Below are positions 1-7,715 of a DNA stretch of 12,203 nt, piece after piece (the first letter of the stretch is position 1; every line of letters begins with the position of its first letter). Origin of the DNA: Caldifarciminota bacterium (lineage in GTDB: Bacteria; Hydrothermota; Hydrothermia; B15-G9; WFZT01); the NCBI GenBank assembly GCA_026991055.1, contig JALXCE010000295.1, forward strand, positions 1-12,203, written 5' to 3'. The notes beneath the pieces are model-generated. The model was not told where the DNA came from. It was given only the letters and a program-made list of their open reading frames with translations, and ran no database searches. The translations under genes were made by a program, and so were the position numbers.

Positions 1-2698
1 GCCATACGGGGGCAGTTCTCACAAGCGTTACCCGTGGATAGCCCTTCTTGAAATCAAATCCATAGTTGGAGAATGTAAAAATGGAAACCCCGAACCTGCC
101 ATCACTTACATCTGCAAAACGTTTGACGGGTACCTCCCACTTCGCTCGCTGAAGGCTGGAGGTGGGCTTAAATGGTCTGAATTTGATCCCATAAGGAATG
201 CCACAATTGGCCCCTTCTGCCTCTATATTGAAGGGGAATCCTAATTTCAGGATGGTAAAGTCCTCATGCCAATCGAGTACTATGTCTAGGTCGAGCCATT
301 TTCTACCCTTTACATTTGTAATGATAATCATACCGCGCGAATCCTGGCCGAGCTTGTAGGAGTAGCGATACACAATCCTGTTTTGCTCCTTGTGTACATT
401 CAGATTAACAAATTCCACGGGCAGGGGGTTAAGTTCATACTCAGGATCAATATTCCATGTCCAGGCTCCTTTGTGCTCATCCCGGAAAAGCTCAAACTCA
501 AGAGGTGCCCGGAGAAGCTCGCGACCACGGTATAAAATCGAATGAATTTTCCATTCCTTGAAACCGAGCTCAAAGTCAAAGTCGGATGGTGGTTCAACGG
601 GCTCGCCTTTACTGACGGATAGAGGAGGGACTTTTACGTATTTCAATTTACCACCAATTTTCACAGGCTCAGTGCGCTCCCAGGGGAGATAGTTGAGTAC
701 CCCCATTCTTCCGCCTCTCAAGTGACCGATGGCCTGTTTTTCGATAAACTTGAAGCTGTCGAGAGCCTCTTTCAATTCTTCAACTGATTCGTCATACGCT
801 TCCCGCGAATCAGTCCCACAGGCGATATCATGGAACTGATTGATTAAAAGCTTTTTCCATGCAGCATCGAGCTCATCCTGAAAGTCCGTTATTCCTGCCA
901 TGGCAAGCACTGTCTCCGCCCTGTATGCTGCAATCTCGCTCTTTTTGAGAAGGTCTTTGACCTCTCTGCCGCGGCTGTAAATTCCTCTGTGGGTTTCAAG
1001 ATAAATCTCGTCATTCCAGACAGGAAGTAAATCGCGGAATCTTTCCCATAGCTCATCAAAGTATTCCTTTGCACCTCCACCCGTGAATCTTCCTGTGGCA
1101 ATGGCCTTTTTACTCACTGTTGCTTGCTCGAGGGTCGGGCCCCCGCCACCATCACTCTCCCCAAAGAGAATCATAGCTGGGGGCTCAGCCTCAGGGACCT
1201 CCTCCCTTTCTTCAAATTCAAATGAATCGTCAAAAACTTTACCCGCAAGCTCGGGGTCAAGAGGATTGTGGATGATGTAATCTTCGCAGAAGCTGTCAAA
1301 CTCGGCAAAGCATTTGCCAAGCCCGTACTGGCATAATCTCGCATGCTGGACGATTACCTCTGAGCCGTCCGGTGCCCTCCACCTGAAAACGTCGAATGGG
1401 AACCGGTTGGTGTCAAACCACGTGAGCTTTGCCGTCATCATCGCCTTTATGCCAAATTTTTTGTATATCATCGGCAATGTCCAGGGATAGCCAAAGGAAT
1501 CCAGAAGCCAGTCGACACTAACCTTCGTGCCAAACTCTTCCTTCCAGAATTTGAGGCCATATTCAATCTGTCTGACCAACGATTCTCCTGAAGGAATATT
1601 GACATCTGGCTCCACCCACATTGCCCCAACTGGCTCGAAAAACTTCTCCTTTGTAGCCTTCTTTAGCGTGGAAAATGTTTTGGGATAATCGTGTTTGATC
1701 CAGTTTATCATACCCGGTGAGCTCTGAACAAATGGAAACTCGGGGAATCTCTGGGCGATCTCTATGCCGCGCGAAACGGTTCGAGCTATCTTCTTCCTCG
1801 TTTCTGACTTTGTCCATAGCCATGCGACATCTATGTGAGATTGGGAGATGAGCCTGATTATAGGGGTACGAGGCACACCCTTCAGCATATATTTAAGCCT
1901 TCTCTCTGCCCATCTCTCAAGCTCTTTTAGGTAACCATCGGGATAAATGACCAAAGAGGCCTTTATGACCTCACCTTCAACCTCTACCTCGACAAAATGT
2001 CTTCTCCCGGGCTCAATGGCCTGATAGCCCGCAGTGCCATCAATGACTGCTCCAGTCAAGTTTCCATCTATCAAGAGGATACCCGAACTCTTTGAAACCA
2101 CCCCAATTTCAAGCTCTGCGTGTTCAGCCTTCGGAACCTCAATATCAGCAGCCCATCTACCTACACCTATTTTTTCCATTGTTATAGGCTTCACATCTCC
2201 TGCACAGTAAAAACTCCTCGTTTTGAAAAAATTCTCCACGAACTTTTCTTTAAATTCAGGTAGCTTTCTGACCAATACTCCTGCAAGGAGCCCCATATCA
2301 GGCTCGGCCTGAAGACCGATAATTTCCAACTCTTTAAAAGCAAATCCCACGGGCACAGCCTGAATCCAGAGCCCTCGATACTGCATCTCACCAAAGAGGG
2401 CAAAGTGTCTATTAATAGGAGATATGGGTAGTTTTCGGTATTTATCATCAAATCTCACAAGGAGCCGCGCCTGATGGGAAAGGGGCCAGCCTCCGTTGGC
2501 ACCGATAACTACAAAGTATTCAAATCTCTCTTTCTTGGGGAGCTCAACTTTCCAGGGAATCCTTATCCCGATATCGTCAACTGTGGGCATCTTCCCCACG
2601 TCCCAGGCACTCACTATATCCTCGGGGATATGGAAGATGATGCCATGGATGTTAAATATACGCCCCTGATTTATAGGATAAAAATCTTTAAGCGACAT
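1..2698 (-). CDS. GH38 alpha-mannosidase, C-terminus cut by window edge
   Basis: Predicted to hydrolyse terminal alpha-linked mannose as a retaining, metal-dependent glycosidase; no signal peptide, so probably cytoplasmic. Reading the minus strand from the ATG at 2698 gives about 899 uninterrupted codons to the left edge; bacterial family members are usually about 850-1050 aa, so little is missing. Residues ~1-280 form an N-terminal accessory region. The catalytic domain follows: SHIDVAWLW with metal ligands H288 and D290, LLDSFGYPW with predicted nucleophile D400, a DGGGGPT loop with D516 (likely acid/base region), LETHRGIYSRG, and NQFHDI with predicted metal ligand H623. The remainder is the beta-rich C-terminal part, ending with an RFADVSDGRFG segment typical of the family. 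An acidic stretch before the Gly-rich loop looks like an insert. This ATG is the first after an in-frame stop; no good Shine-Dalgarno is visible. Family is secure; the natural substrate is not known. Confidence 0.93.
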   Translation of the reverse strand, partial: MSLKDFYPINQGRIFNIHGIIFHIPEDIVSAWDVGKMPTVDDIGIRIPWKVELPKKERFEYFVVIGANGGWPLSHQARLLVRFDDKYRKLPISPINRHFALFGEMQYRGLWIQAVPVGFAFKELEIIGLQAEPDMGLLAGVLVRKLPEFKEKFVENFFKTRSFYCAGDVKPITMEKIGVGRWAADIEVPKAEHAELEIGVVSKSSGILLIDGNLTGAVIDGTAGYQAIEPGRRHFVEVEVEGEVIKASLVIYPDGYLKELERWAERRLKYMLKGVPRTPIIRLISQSHIDVAWLWTKSETRKKIARTVSRGIEIAQRFPEFPFVQSSPGMINWIKHDYPKTFSTLKKATKEKFFEPVGAMWVEPDVNIPSGESLVRQIEYGLKFWKEEFGTKVSVDWLLDSFGYPWTLPMIYKKFGIKAMMTAKLTWFDTNRFPFDVFRWRAPDGSEVIVQHARLCQYGLGKCFAEFDSFCEDYIIHNPLDPELAGKVFDDSFEFEEREEVPEAEPPAMILFGESDGGGGPTLEQATVSKKAIATGRFTGGGAKEYFDELWERFRDLLPVWNDEIYLETHRGIYSRGREVKDLLKKSEIAAYRAETVLAMAGITDFQDELDAAWKKLLINQFHDIACGTDSREAYDESVEELKEALDSFKFIEKQAIGHLRGGRMGVLNYLPWERTEPVKIGGKLKYVKVPPLSVSKGEPVEPPSDFDFELGFKEWKIHSILYRGRELLRAPLEFELFRDEHKGAWTWNIDPEYELNPLPVEFVNLNVHKEQNRIVYRYSYKLGQDSRGMIIITNVKGRKWLDLDIVLDWHEDFTILKLGFPFNIEAEGANCGIPYGIKFRPFKPTSSLQRAKWEVPVKRFADVSDGRFGVSIFTFSNYGFDFKKGYPRVTLVRTAPVW

Positions 2699-2930
2699 GC
2701 ATTTAATTTTTATCCAAATTCCCCGTCAGAGCAACAGGATTATGGATGAACTGCTCTTTTTGGAAACGGTATGTGTATTTCCTTTCGACATATTCAGTTC
2801 TAACTCATTGGCGAGAAAAATTGTCGGCTTTTGAAGGAAATTCCTCTCGAAAGTTTTGTCCTATACCTACAAAGTGAGTGAAGGAGACCATTAAGTGTTG
2901 AACATTTCCGAATACACCCCAATCGTTGCT

Positions 2931-3054
2931 GAGCTTGTTCGAAAAATTTCAAAACCTTTAATTTTTAATGAAAAATTTGCCCCCCACCTTATTCCTCCCC
3001 CCACGCACAGAGTGCGTGGGGGGAGGATAGGAGGGGGAATTTTCGAATGAGCTT
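2931..3054 (-). mobile_element. MITE-like element, copy 1 (124 bp)
   Basis: A non-coding palindromic element bounded by a perfect 10-bp direct repeat, AATCGTTGCT, at 2921-2930 and 3055-3064, as expected of a target-site duplication. Its ends are imperfect inverted repeats: GAGCTTGTTCGAAAA on the left and AAGCTCATTCGAAAA on the right read from the other strand (12 of 15 match). The centre is a GC-rich hairpin with a perfect 15-bp stem, 2994-3008 with 3012-3026, and a 3-nt loop. An inverted second copy lies at 11366-11488. Strand is assigned by the end that reads TTCGAAAATTCC. There is no transposase, so movement would need an enzyme encoded elsewhere. It is inserted between the start of the plus-strand cluster and whatever originally lay upstream of its promoter. 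Confidence 0.85.
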
Positions 3055-3063
3055 AATCGTTGC

Positions 3064-3092
3064 TTGACATTATAAATTCGCGAATTTATATT
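3064..3092 (+). promoter_or_regulatory. Sigma70-type promoter of the envelope cluster
   Basis: A perfect -35 box TTGACA (3064-3069) is followed after exactly 17 nt by TATATT (3087-3092), one base from the -10 consensus. Transcription would start near 3098-3100, only about 12-14 nt before the ATG at 3112, so the leader would be very short and could hold little of a ribosome binding site. The first T of the -35 is also the last base of the right target duplication of the MITE-like element. The spacer is nearly all a perfect palindrome. Confidence 0.7.
3071..3090. promoter_or_regulatory. Perfect 20-bp palindrome in promoter spacer, possible operator
   Basis: The sequence TATAAATTCGCGAATTTATA is a perfect inverted repeat with no central gap. 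It starts 1 nt after the -35 box and runs into the first four bases of the -10 box. A dimeric repressor bound here would block RNA polymerase, so an operator is the natural reading. The alternative is an AT-rich melting or cruciform sequence with no dedicated protein. No regulator gene is in the window. Confidence 0.5.
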
Positions 3093-3111
3093 AAAGGTTG
3101 AGTTTTCCGCC

Positions 3112-4020
3112 ATGAAAAGAGTGAAATACGATATAAAAATCATACCACAGGATTCCCATTCTTTACCACGTGAAATCAAGCTTACAACAGCCAAAATCAA
3201 GCTATTTCTCGCAGGTCTTGTCCTGTTGTTTGGTGCTGTTAGCTATGCTGCTTACAGATACGTAAAGTTTGAGGTAGATTACCATAAACAGGTTAAGCTT
3301 GAGGCGGAGAATGCGAAGCTCAAGCAGGCACTTAATGACATGAAGACAAAGGTGGCCATGATCCAGCACAGGATTGATTCTATTTACGAATGGGACAATA
3401 AGCTCAGGACCGTGGCAGAACTCCCTCTCATTCCACCTGCCCAGAAACAGATGGGTATCGGTGGTAATCTGGATATCCCAAAGGACACACTCGATAAAGA
3501 ACTTTTCAATATTGATACCGAGTTAAACAGGATGCTCAAATATTCCGATTTTGAGCTGAAGAGCCTATCCCGCATTCACACCAAGCTTGCCCGGGACGAG
3601 AGATTGAGAAGGCATACCCCTTCTATTTATCCGACAAGTGGAATCCTAACATCCCCATTTGGTTTCAGACGCGACCCCTTCACAGGTAAGATCAAGCATC
3701 ATGATGGAATAGATATTTCTGCACCTGTTGGCACACCAATTGTGGCGCCTGCGGATGGCATAGTTAAAACCGTCAGATGGGTTCGAGGTTACGGATTGAT
3801 GATCGAGATTGACCACGGTTATGGAGTTACCACAAGGTATGGCCATTGTAGCCGGGCGGCCGTGCGACAGGGCCAGTTTGTCCGGAGAGGCCAGATCATA
3901 GGCTATGTAGGGAATACAGGCCGCTCAACTGGCCCTCACCTCCATTATGAAGTTCGCGTCATGGGGAGGCCCGTTAACCCTATTAAATACATAATCCCTG
4001 ATACCGCTCTGTACGATTAA
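3112..4020 (+). CDS. Membrane-anchored M23 family metallopeptidase (302 aa)
   Basis: Likely a periplasmic peptidoglycan endopeptidase, or an activator of such enzymes, anchored in the inner membrane. A basic N-terminus is followed by one transmembrane helix at ~28-47, a coiled coil at ~55-95, a linker rich in helix-formers, and a C-terminal M23 (lysostaphin-like) domain from about residue 170. The zinc site looks complete: H197 and D201 in HHDGID, H245 in YGH, and HLH with H278; the family fold is also marked by SPFGFRRDPF and GNTGRSTGPHLHYE. An intact site favours a real enzyme over an EnvC-like inactive activator. It is the first gene after the promoter at 3064-3092; only a weak GGTTGAG precedes its ATG. 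The next gene starts 1 nt after its stop, so the two are surely co-transcribed. A second M23 protein of the same architecture is encoded at 8653-9450. Confidence 0.92.
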   Translation: MKRVKYDIKIIPQDSHSLPREIKLTTAKIKLFLAGLVLLFGAVSYAAYRYVKFEVDYHKQVKLEAENAKLKQALNDMKTKVAMIQHRIDSIYEWDNKLRTVAELPLIPPAQKQMGIGGNLDIPKDTLDKELFNIDTELNRMLKYSDFELKSLSRIHTKLARDERLRRHTPSIYPTSGILTSPFGFRRDPFTGKIKHHDGIDISAPVGTPIVAPADGIVKTVRWVRGYGLMIEIDHGYGVTTRYGHCSRAAVRQGQFVRRGQIIGYVGNTGRSTGPHLHYEVRVMGRPVNPIKYIIPDTALYD

Positions 4021-4021
4021 T

Positions 4022-6811
4022 ATGTCAAAGAAACTTCTTCCCCTTCTTTTATTGAGTTTCAGCTTCCTTTTCCCTCAATACTACAACTTTGGCAAAAACA
4101 AAGTACAGTATAAGAATTTCCACTGGAAGGTGCTGGAAACCAGACACTTTAAAATTTACAACTACGAGGGAGAGGAGCAGCTCGCCAGGTTTGCAGGAGC
4201 TGTTCTGGAAGAATATTTCAAAAAATACCAGAGCATCCTTAAAGTCAATATAGAGGATAAAACTCCTGTTATCATTTACAGATGCCAGAACGATTTTGAG
4301 CAGACCAATGTAATTCTCAGTTTGATAGAGGAAGGAGTTGGTGGATTCACTGAGGTCTTTAAAAATCGAGTTGTGGTTCCATTTACAGGCTCTTATGATG
4401 ATTTTCGTCACGTGCTCGCCCATGAGCTTGTGCACGTTTTTCAGTACAACATTCTTTTTAAAGGTATGAAAAGCCCTATTTCGACAGCTTCATCCTTTCG
4501 CATACCCTTATGGGTAATGGAGGGTATGGCCGAATATCTCTCTCAGGGATGGGATAAAGAAGCGGATATATACATCAAAGACCTTGTGATTAACGATAAA
4601 ATTCTGACCATCGAGAAACTGAGCAATGTGTACGGATATATTGACTACAAAGAAGGACAGGCGATTTACAGATTCATAAATGATATGTTTGGCCAGAAAA
4701 AGATAGGCCAGTTCTTCCACTCTATAAAATTCAATGGAAGTCTCGAAAGTGCCGTTAAAAAGACCTTTAATATGCCACTAAAGGAATTCGATCGGCAGTT
4801 TATGCTTTATTTGAAGAAGCTTTACTATCCTGACGTGAAAAATATCGAAATCCCCTGGAGGGGTAAGCAGATCACCCATCACGAGGATGAGGGGAGCTAT
4901 TTTAACATCGCTTCAACAATCTCTCCTGATGGGAGCCTGGTTGCTGCGGTGTCTGATAGGGGAGGCTATTCGAGCATTTACCTCTATTCAGTCGCAACCG
5001 GTAGGAAGATCAAGAAGCTTCTTACGGCTGAGAAAACACCTTCCCTTGAAAACATTCATCTTCTAAAGCCAGGCCTCGATTTTTCACCGGATGGCACCAG
5101 AATTGTATTTTCAGCCCGTTCTACAAAGGGCGATGTCATCCACATCCTGAATGTTTACAGCAAAAAGATAGTGAGAACCATTAAAACAGGACTCGATGCC
5201 ATTTATAAACCCAGATGGTCACCGGACGGAAAAAAACTTGTTTTTACAGGACTGATGGATGGCAAGTCTGATATCTACGTTTATGACCTCACAAGTGATA
5301 GAATGGAGAAATTAATGGACGATAGGTTTGACGACCATGACCCGGATTTCTCGCCCGACGGGCAGAAAATAATCTTTGTATCTGACAGAAACAATATATC
5401 TGATAGCACCAACTTTTACTACGGCAGCTATGCCGTTTTTGTGTACCATGATGGGAAAATTTCTAAATTAACGCCCTACTATGGGAATATATCCTCCCCT
5501 CAATTTGTAAACGATACGCTCATAACATTTGTTGCCAATTATAATAATTCCTTTAACCTCGTTTTGTACAACTTGAAAAACGGCCAGACCCAGCTTGTCA
5601 CAGATTACATAACCGGGATCAAAACACCGGACTGGTCCAAAAAACACGACAAGCTCACCTTCTCTCTTTTGTGGAACAACGGGTGGGATATATTTGTATT
5701 AAAAGACCCTCTCGATTCTCTTGAATCTGTTACATTGAGCGAAGTACCGTTTAAAAAAGTAGATTTGAGCACGGTAAACTCTGCCGAAGAGGAAAATTAC
5801 AAGGTCTATTTTACCGCTGACTGGATCACCGGTGTTGTGCAGTATTCAACAGGATTTGGCCTAAACGGTATGTTTGCCATTTCTATATCCGATGAGCTCG
5901 GGGACAACAGGTTTATTTTCTACTCAGACCTTACAAAAGACATTTCCAACTCAGATTTTGAGCTTGACTATCTCTATCTTCCCAAAAGAACTGATCTCGG
6001 CCTCTCTTTTTACCAGTACTGGAGCTATTCGGTGATTTCAAACTCGGAGTTTTATATTTTCAAGACAAACGGATTGATGGGGCAAATTCAGTATCCATTT
6101 GACAAGTTTAAAAGATTGGAAGCCGGGCTGGGGTTGGAAAGAATCTACTATTATCACTACCTTTATCCCTACGATTACCCTGTTGACTGGGGAACTATCT
6201 GGCCACTCAGTGCTTATCTTGGTTTTACATTTGATAACGCACTTTACACTTACCTTGGACCACTTTCAGGCACCAGATATCATCTGGAATACGATAATGT
6301 TTACCACAAAACTCAGGGTTACCAGCTTGCCTTTCTGGACTTCAGAAATTACTTGAGAATTACCCGAAGGTCAACTTTCGCCACGAGGGTCGTTTATGGA
6401 GCATCTTCTGGAAAGAATCCTCTTTACTTTTACCTTGGAGGGCCCGGGACACTGCGCGGGTACGATTACTATAGCTTTTACGGAACGCACGTTTTCCTCA
6501 CTAACTTTGAGCTGAGAGTGCCTTTTATAGATGTGCTAAAAATGTCATTTCCACTGCCTATTGAGCTCGATATGATCAGGGGGGCCCTGTTTATGGACTT
6601 TGGAGCTGCGTGGCAGAATTCGAAGCAATTCCAGCCCTTCACAAGTGATGAGGGGGGCTTTAAACTAAACGACCTTAAAGCCGATATCGGCTTCAGCATA
6701 AGGCTTAATCTCGGTATAGGCACGTTGATGTACAACGTCGCAAGACCTACAGATTTAAGGAGCTTTACAGGAGGCTGGCTCCAGACTTTAACAATAGGAC
6801 AGGAATTTTAA
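4022..6811 (+). CDS. Secreted metalloprotease, PD40 propeller and Omp85-like barrel protein (929 aa)
   Basis: A probable outer-membrane protein with three modules. Residues 1-~19 are a signal peptide. Residues ~30-270 resemble the peptidase MA/gluzincin family: HELVH (H134, E135, H138) with a likely third zinc ligand E167 in WVMEGMAEY, so the site appears intact. Residues ~285-560 carry TolB/WD40-like PD40 repeats, with SPDG at 301, 355, 400 and 445. Residues ~590-929 are a C-terminal beta barrel rich in aromatic strands; GGPGTLRGY (R812) matches the conserved L6-loop motif of BamA/TamA/Omp85 proteins and the last residue is Phe, as in many outer-membrane proteins. The start is 1 nt after the previous stop with no Shine-Dalgarno, so translation is probably coupled. 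The peptidase and propeller should lie in the periplasm. Possible roles are assembly, secretion or quality control of envelope proteins; the exact function is unknown. Confidence 0.88.
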   Translation: MSKKLLPLLLLSFSFLFPQYYNFGKNKVQYKNFHWKVLETRHFKIYNYEGEEQLARFAGAVLEEYFKKYQSILKVNIEDKTPVIIYRCQNDFEQTNVILSLIEEGVGGFTEVFKNRVVVPFTGSYDDFRHVLAHELVHVFQYNILFKGMKSPISTASSFRIPLWVMEGMAEYLSQGWDKEADIYIKDLVINDKILTIEKLSNVYGYIDYKEGQAIYRFINDMFGQKKIGQFFHSIKFNGSLESAVKKTFNMPLKEFDRQFMLYLKKLYYPDVKNIEIPWRGKQITHHEDEGSYFNIASTISPDGSLVAAVSDRGGYSSIYLYSVATGRKIKKLLTAEKTPSLENIHLLKPGLDFSPDGTRIVFSARSTKGDVIHILNVYSKKIVRTIKTGLDAIYKPRWSPDGKKLVFTGLMDGKSDIYVYDLTSDRMEKLMDDRFDDHDPDFSPDGQKIIFVSDRNNISDSTNFYYGSYAVFVYHDGKISKLTPYYGNISSPQFVNDTLITFVANYNNSFNLVLYNLKNGQTQLVTDYITGIKTPDWSKKHDKLTFSLLWNNGWDIFVLKDPLDSLESVTLSEVPFKKVDLSTVNSAEEENYKVYFTADWITGVVQYSTGFGLNGMFAISISDELGDNRFIFYSDLTKDISNSDFELDYLYLPKRTDLGLSFYQYWSYSVISNSEFYIFKTNGLMGQIQYPFDKFKRLEAGLGLERIYYYHYLYPYDYPVDWGTIWPLSAYLGFTFDNALYTYLGPLSGTRYHLEYDNVYHKTQGYQLAFLDFRNYLRITRRSTFATRVVYGASSGKNPLYFYLGGPGTLRGYDYYSFYGTHVFLTNFELRVPFIDVLKMSFPLPIELDMIRGALFMDFGAAWQNSKQFQPFTSDEGGFKLNDLKADIGFSIRLNLGIGTLMYNVARPTDLRSFTGGWLQTLTIGQEF

Positions 6812-6812
6812 A

Positions 6813-6823
6813 AAGGAGAGGAG
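6813..6823 (+). promoter_or_regulatory. Strong Shine-Dalgarno for yajC
   Basis: AAGGAGAGGAG lies 2 to 12 nt before the ATG at 6826, with the AAGGAG core 7 nt from the start codon. It is by far the best ribosome binding site in the window; the neighbouring genes rely on overlap or weak sites. It suggests YajC is made at a higher rate than its neighbours. Confidence 0.75.
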
Positions 6824-6825
6824 AT

Positions 6826-7188
6826 ATGAAAAAACTAAGTCTAATTTTTATAATGGCAGCTCCATTAATGGCGCAGCAACAGCAGAGTGGCGGTGACCTG
6901 ATGAAGGCCCTTTTACCACTCATCTTCATTTTTGTGATCTTTTACCTTCTTCTCATTTATCCACAGTCGAGGGCGGAGAAAAAGAGAAAGGCTATGCTAA
7001 ACGCCCTTAAAAAGGGTGATCGCGTGATCACCAGCGGCGGAATAATCGGAACAGTGCAAAAAATTGACAACAACGTAGTTAGCCTTAAAGTAGCACAAAA
7101 CACTGTGATAAAGGTGGATAAGTCAGCCATCAGAGGTGTTTTAAATCCTGAAACCGAAGAAAAGAAGAAGCCCGATGAGAAGAAATGA
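6826..7188 (+). CDS. yajC: Preprotein translocase accessory subunit YajC
   Basis: YajC is a small inner-membrane protein that associates with SecDF and the Sec translocon. This one is 120 aa, close to the usual 90-120. It has a signal-like hydrophobic N-terminus (1-16) and a Gln-rich stretch, then the family's single transmembrane helix at ~27-45, followed directly by the basic segment YPQSRAEKKRK and the conserved GDRVITSGGIIGTV (64-77), which form the small cytoplasmic domain. The tail is Lys/Glu-rich and disordered. It follows the barrel gene by 14 nt and overlaps def by 4 nt (ATGA). In many bacteria yajC sits beside secD/secF or tgt; here it is with def and fmt instead, and no secD is visible. 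Confidence 0.92.
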   Translation: MKKLSLIFIMAAPLMAQQQQSGGDLMKALLPLIFIFVIFYLLLIYPQSRAEKKRKAMLNALKKGDRVITSGGIIGTVQKIDNNVVSLKVAQNTVIKVDKSAIRGVLNPETEEKKKPDEKK

Positions 7189-7715
7189 GTGAGAAGAAAG
7201 ACGTTTTACCCATTAGAATCCTGGGAGATAAGGTCCTTCGGGAAAAGGCCAGTCCCATCGAAGACCTCAATGATGAAATTATCAAGCTGGCCAGAAAGAT
7301 GGAAGTTACCATGAAGATGGCCAATGGTATTGGCCTTGCCGCTCCTCAGGTCGGGAAATCCATCCGTTTATTTGTGGTGGATGCTGAATACCTCGAAATT
7401 GCCAAAAAGCCCATGGTTTTTATAAACCCGCAGATTGTCGAAACCTACGGAGAGAGTGAATTTGAAGAAGGGTGCCTTTCAATTCCTGGACTGTATGCCA
7501 ATGTGACGAGACCCAGGAAAATTGTTGTGAAGACCCTGATCCTGAGGCGAAAAAAGCTCGTAGAAAGGGAATTTGAGGCAGATGAGCTCTTTGCGAGAGT
7601 GATTCAACATGAGCTTGACCACCTCGATGGTGTGCTTTTCATTGATCATCTCCCGCCAGAGGAACGGGTAGAACTTCTAAGAGAATGGAGTCAACAGCGT
7701 CATTCCATGGGCTGA
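7185..7715 (+). CDS. def: Peptide deformylase
   Basis: Removes the N-formyl group from the initiator methionine of nascent proteins at the ribosome; a metal-dependent cytoplasmic enzyme. At 176 aa it has the usual length and all three signature motifs: GIGLAAPQVG (48-57), EGCLSIPG with metal ligand C97, and QHELDH with ligands H142 and H146 and catalytic E143. No substitution is seen at a key residue. The ATG overlaps the yajC stop in an ATGA junction, which implies translational coupling. The 3' end overlaps the start of fmt by 31 nt, so the enzymes that add and remove the formyl group are produced together. Confidence 0.97.
   Translation: MSEKKDVLPIRILGDKVLREKASPIEDLNDEIIKLARKMEVTMKMANGIGLAAPQVGKSIRLFVVDAEYLEIAKKPMVFINPQIVETYGESEFEEGCLSIPGLYANVTRPRKIVVKTLILRRKKLVEREFEADELFARVIQHELDHLDGVLFIDHLPPEERVELLREWSQQRHSMG

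Larger units (their letters stand above)
2699..3111. other. Divergent intergenic region
   Basis: This gene-free stretch separates the divergent starts of the alpha-mannosidase and the first M23 peptidase. Its right half holds a MITE-like element (2931-3054) with its target duplications and a promoter for the plus-strand cluster. In 2699-2920 I see no gene, tRNA or convincing promoter; a promoter for the mannosidase must lie here or within the element but no box pair stands out. Confidence 0.6.

Noticed and set aside
2474..2749. Plus-strand open frame of 91 codons
   Set aside because: It is antisense to the N-terminus of the alpha-mannosidase, which reads uninterrupted on the minus strand.
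2994..3026. GC-rich hairpin as a rho-independent terminator
   Set aside because: It sits upstream of the starts of both flanking genes, not after a gene end, and is inside a transposable-element-like block. The copy at 11394-11426 is likewise upstream of a gene.
2958..3200. Minus-strand open frame of 80 codons, and the similar plus-strand frame at 11244-11453
   Set aside because: Both share the FENSPSYPPP peptide only because they read through the two MITE copies; the rest overlaps real genes on the other strand.
4049..4435. Minus-strand open frame of 128 codons
   Set aside because: It lies fully inside the 929-aa gene with its signal peptide and HELVH motif; no motif or composition supports it.
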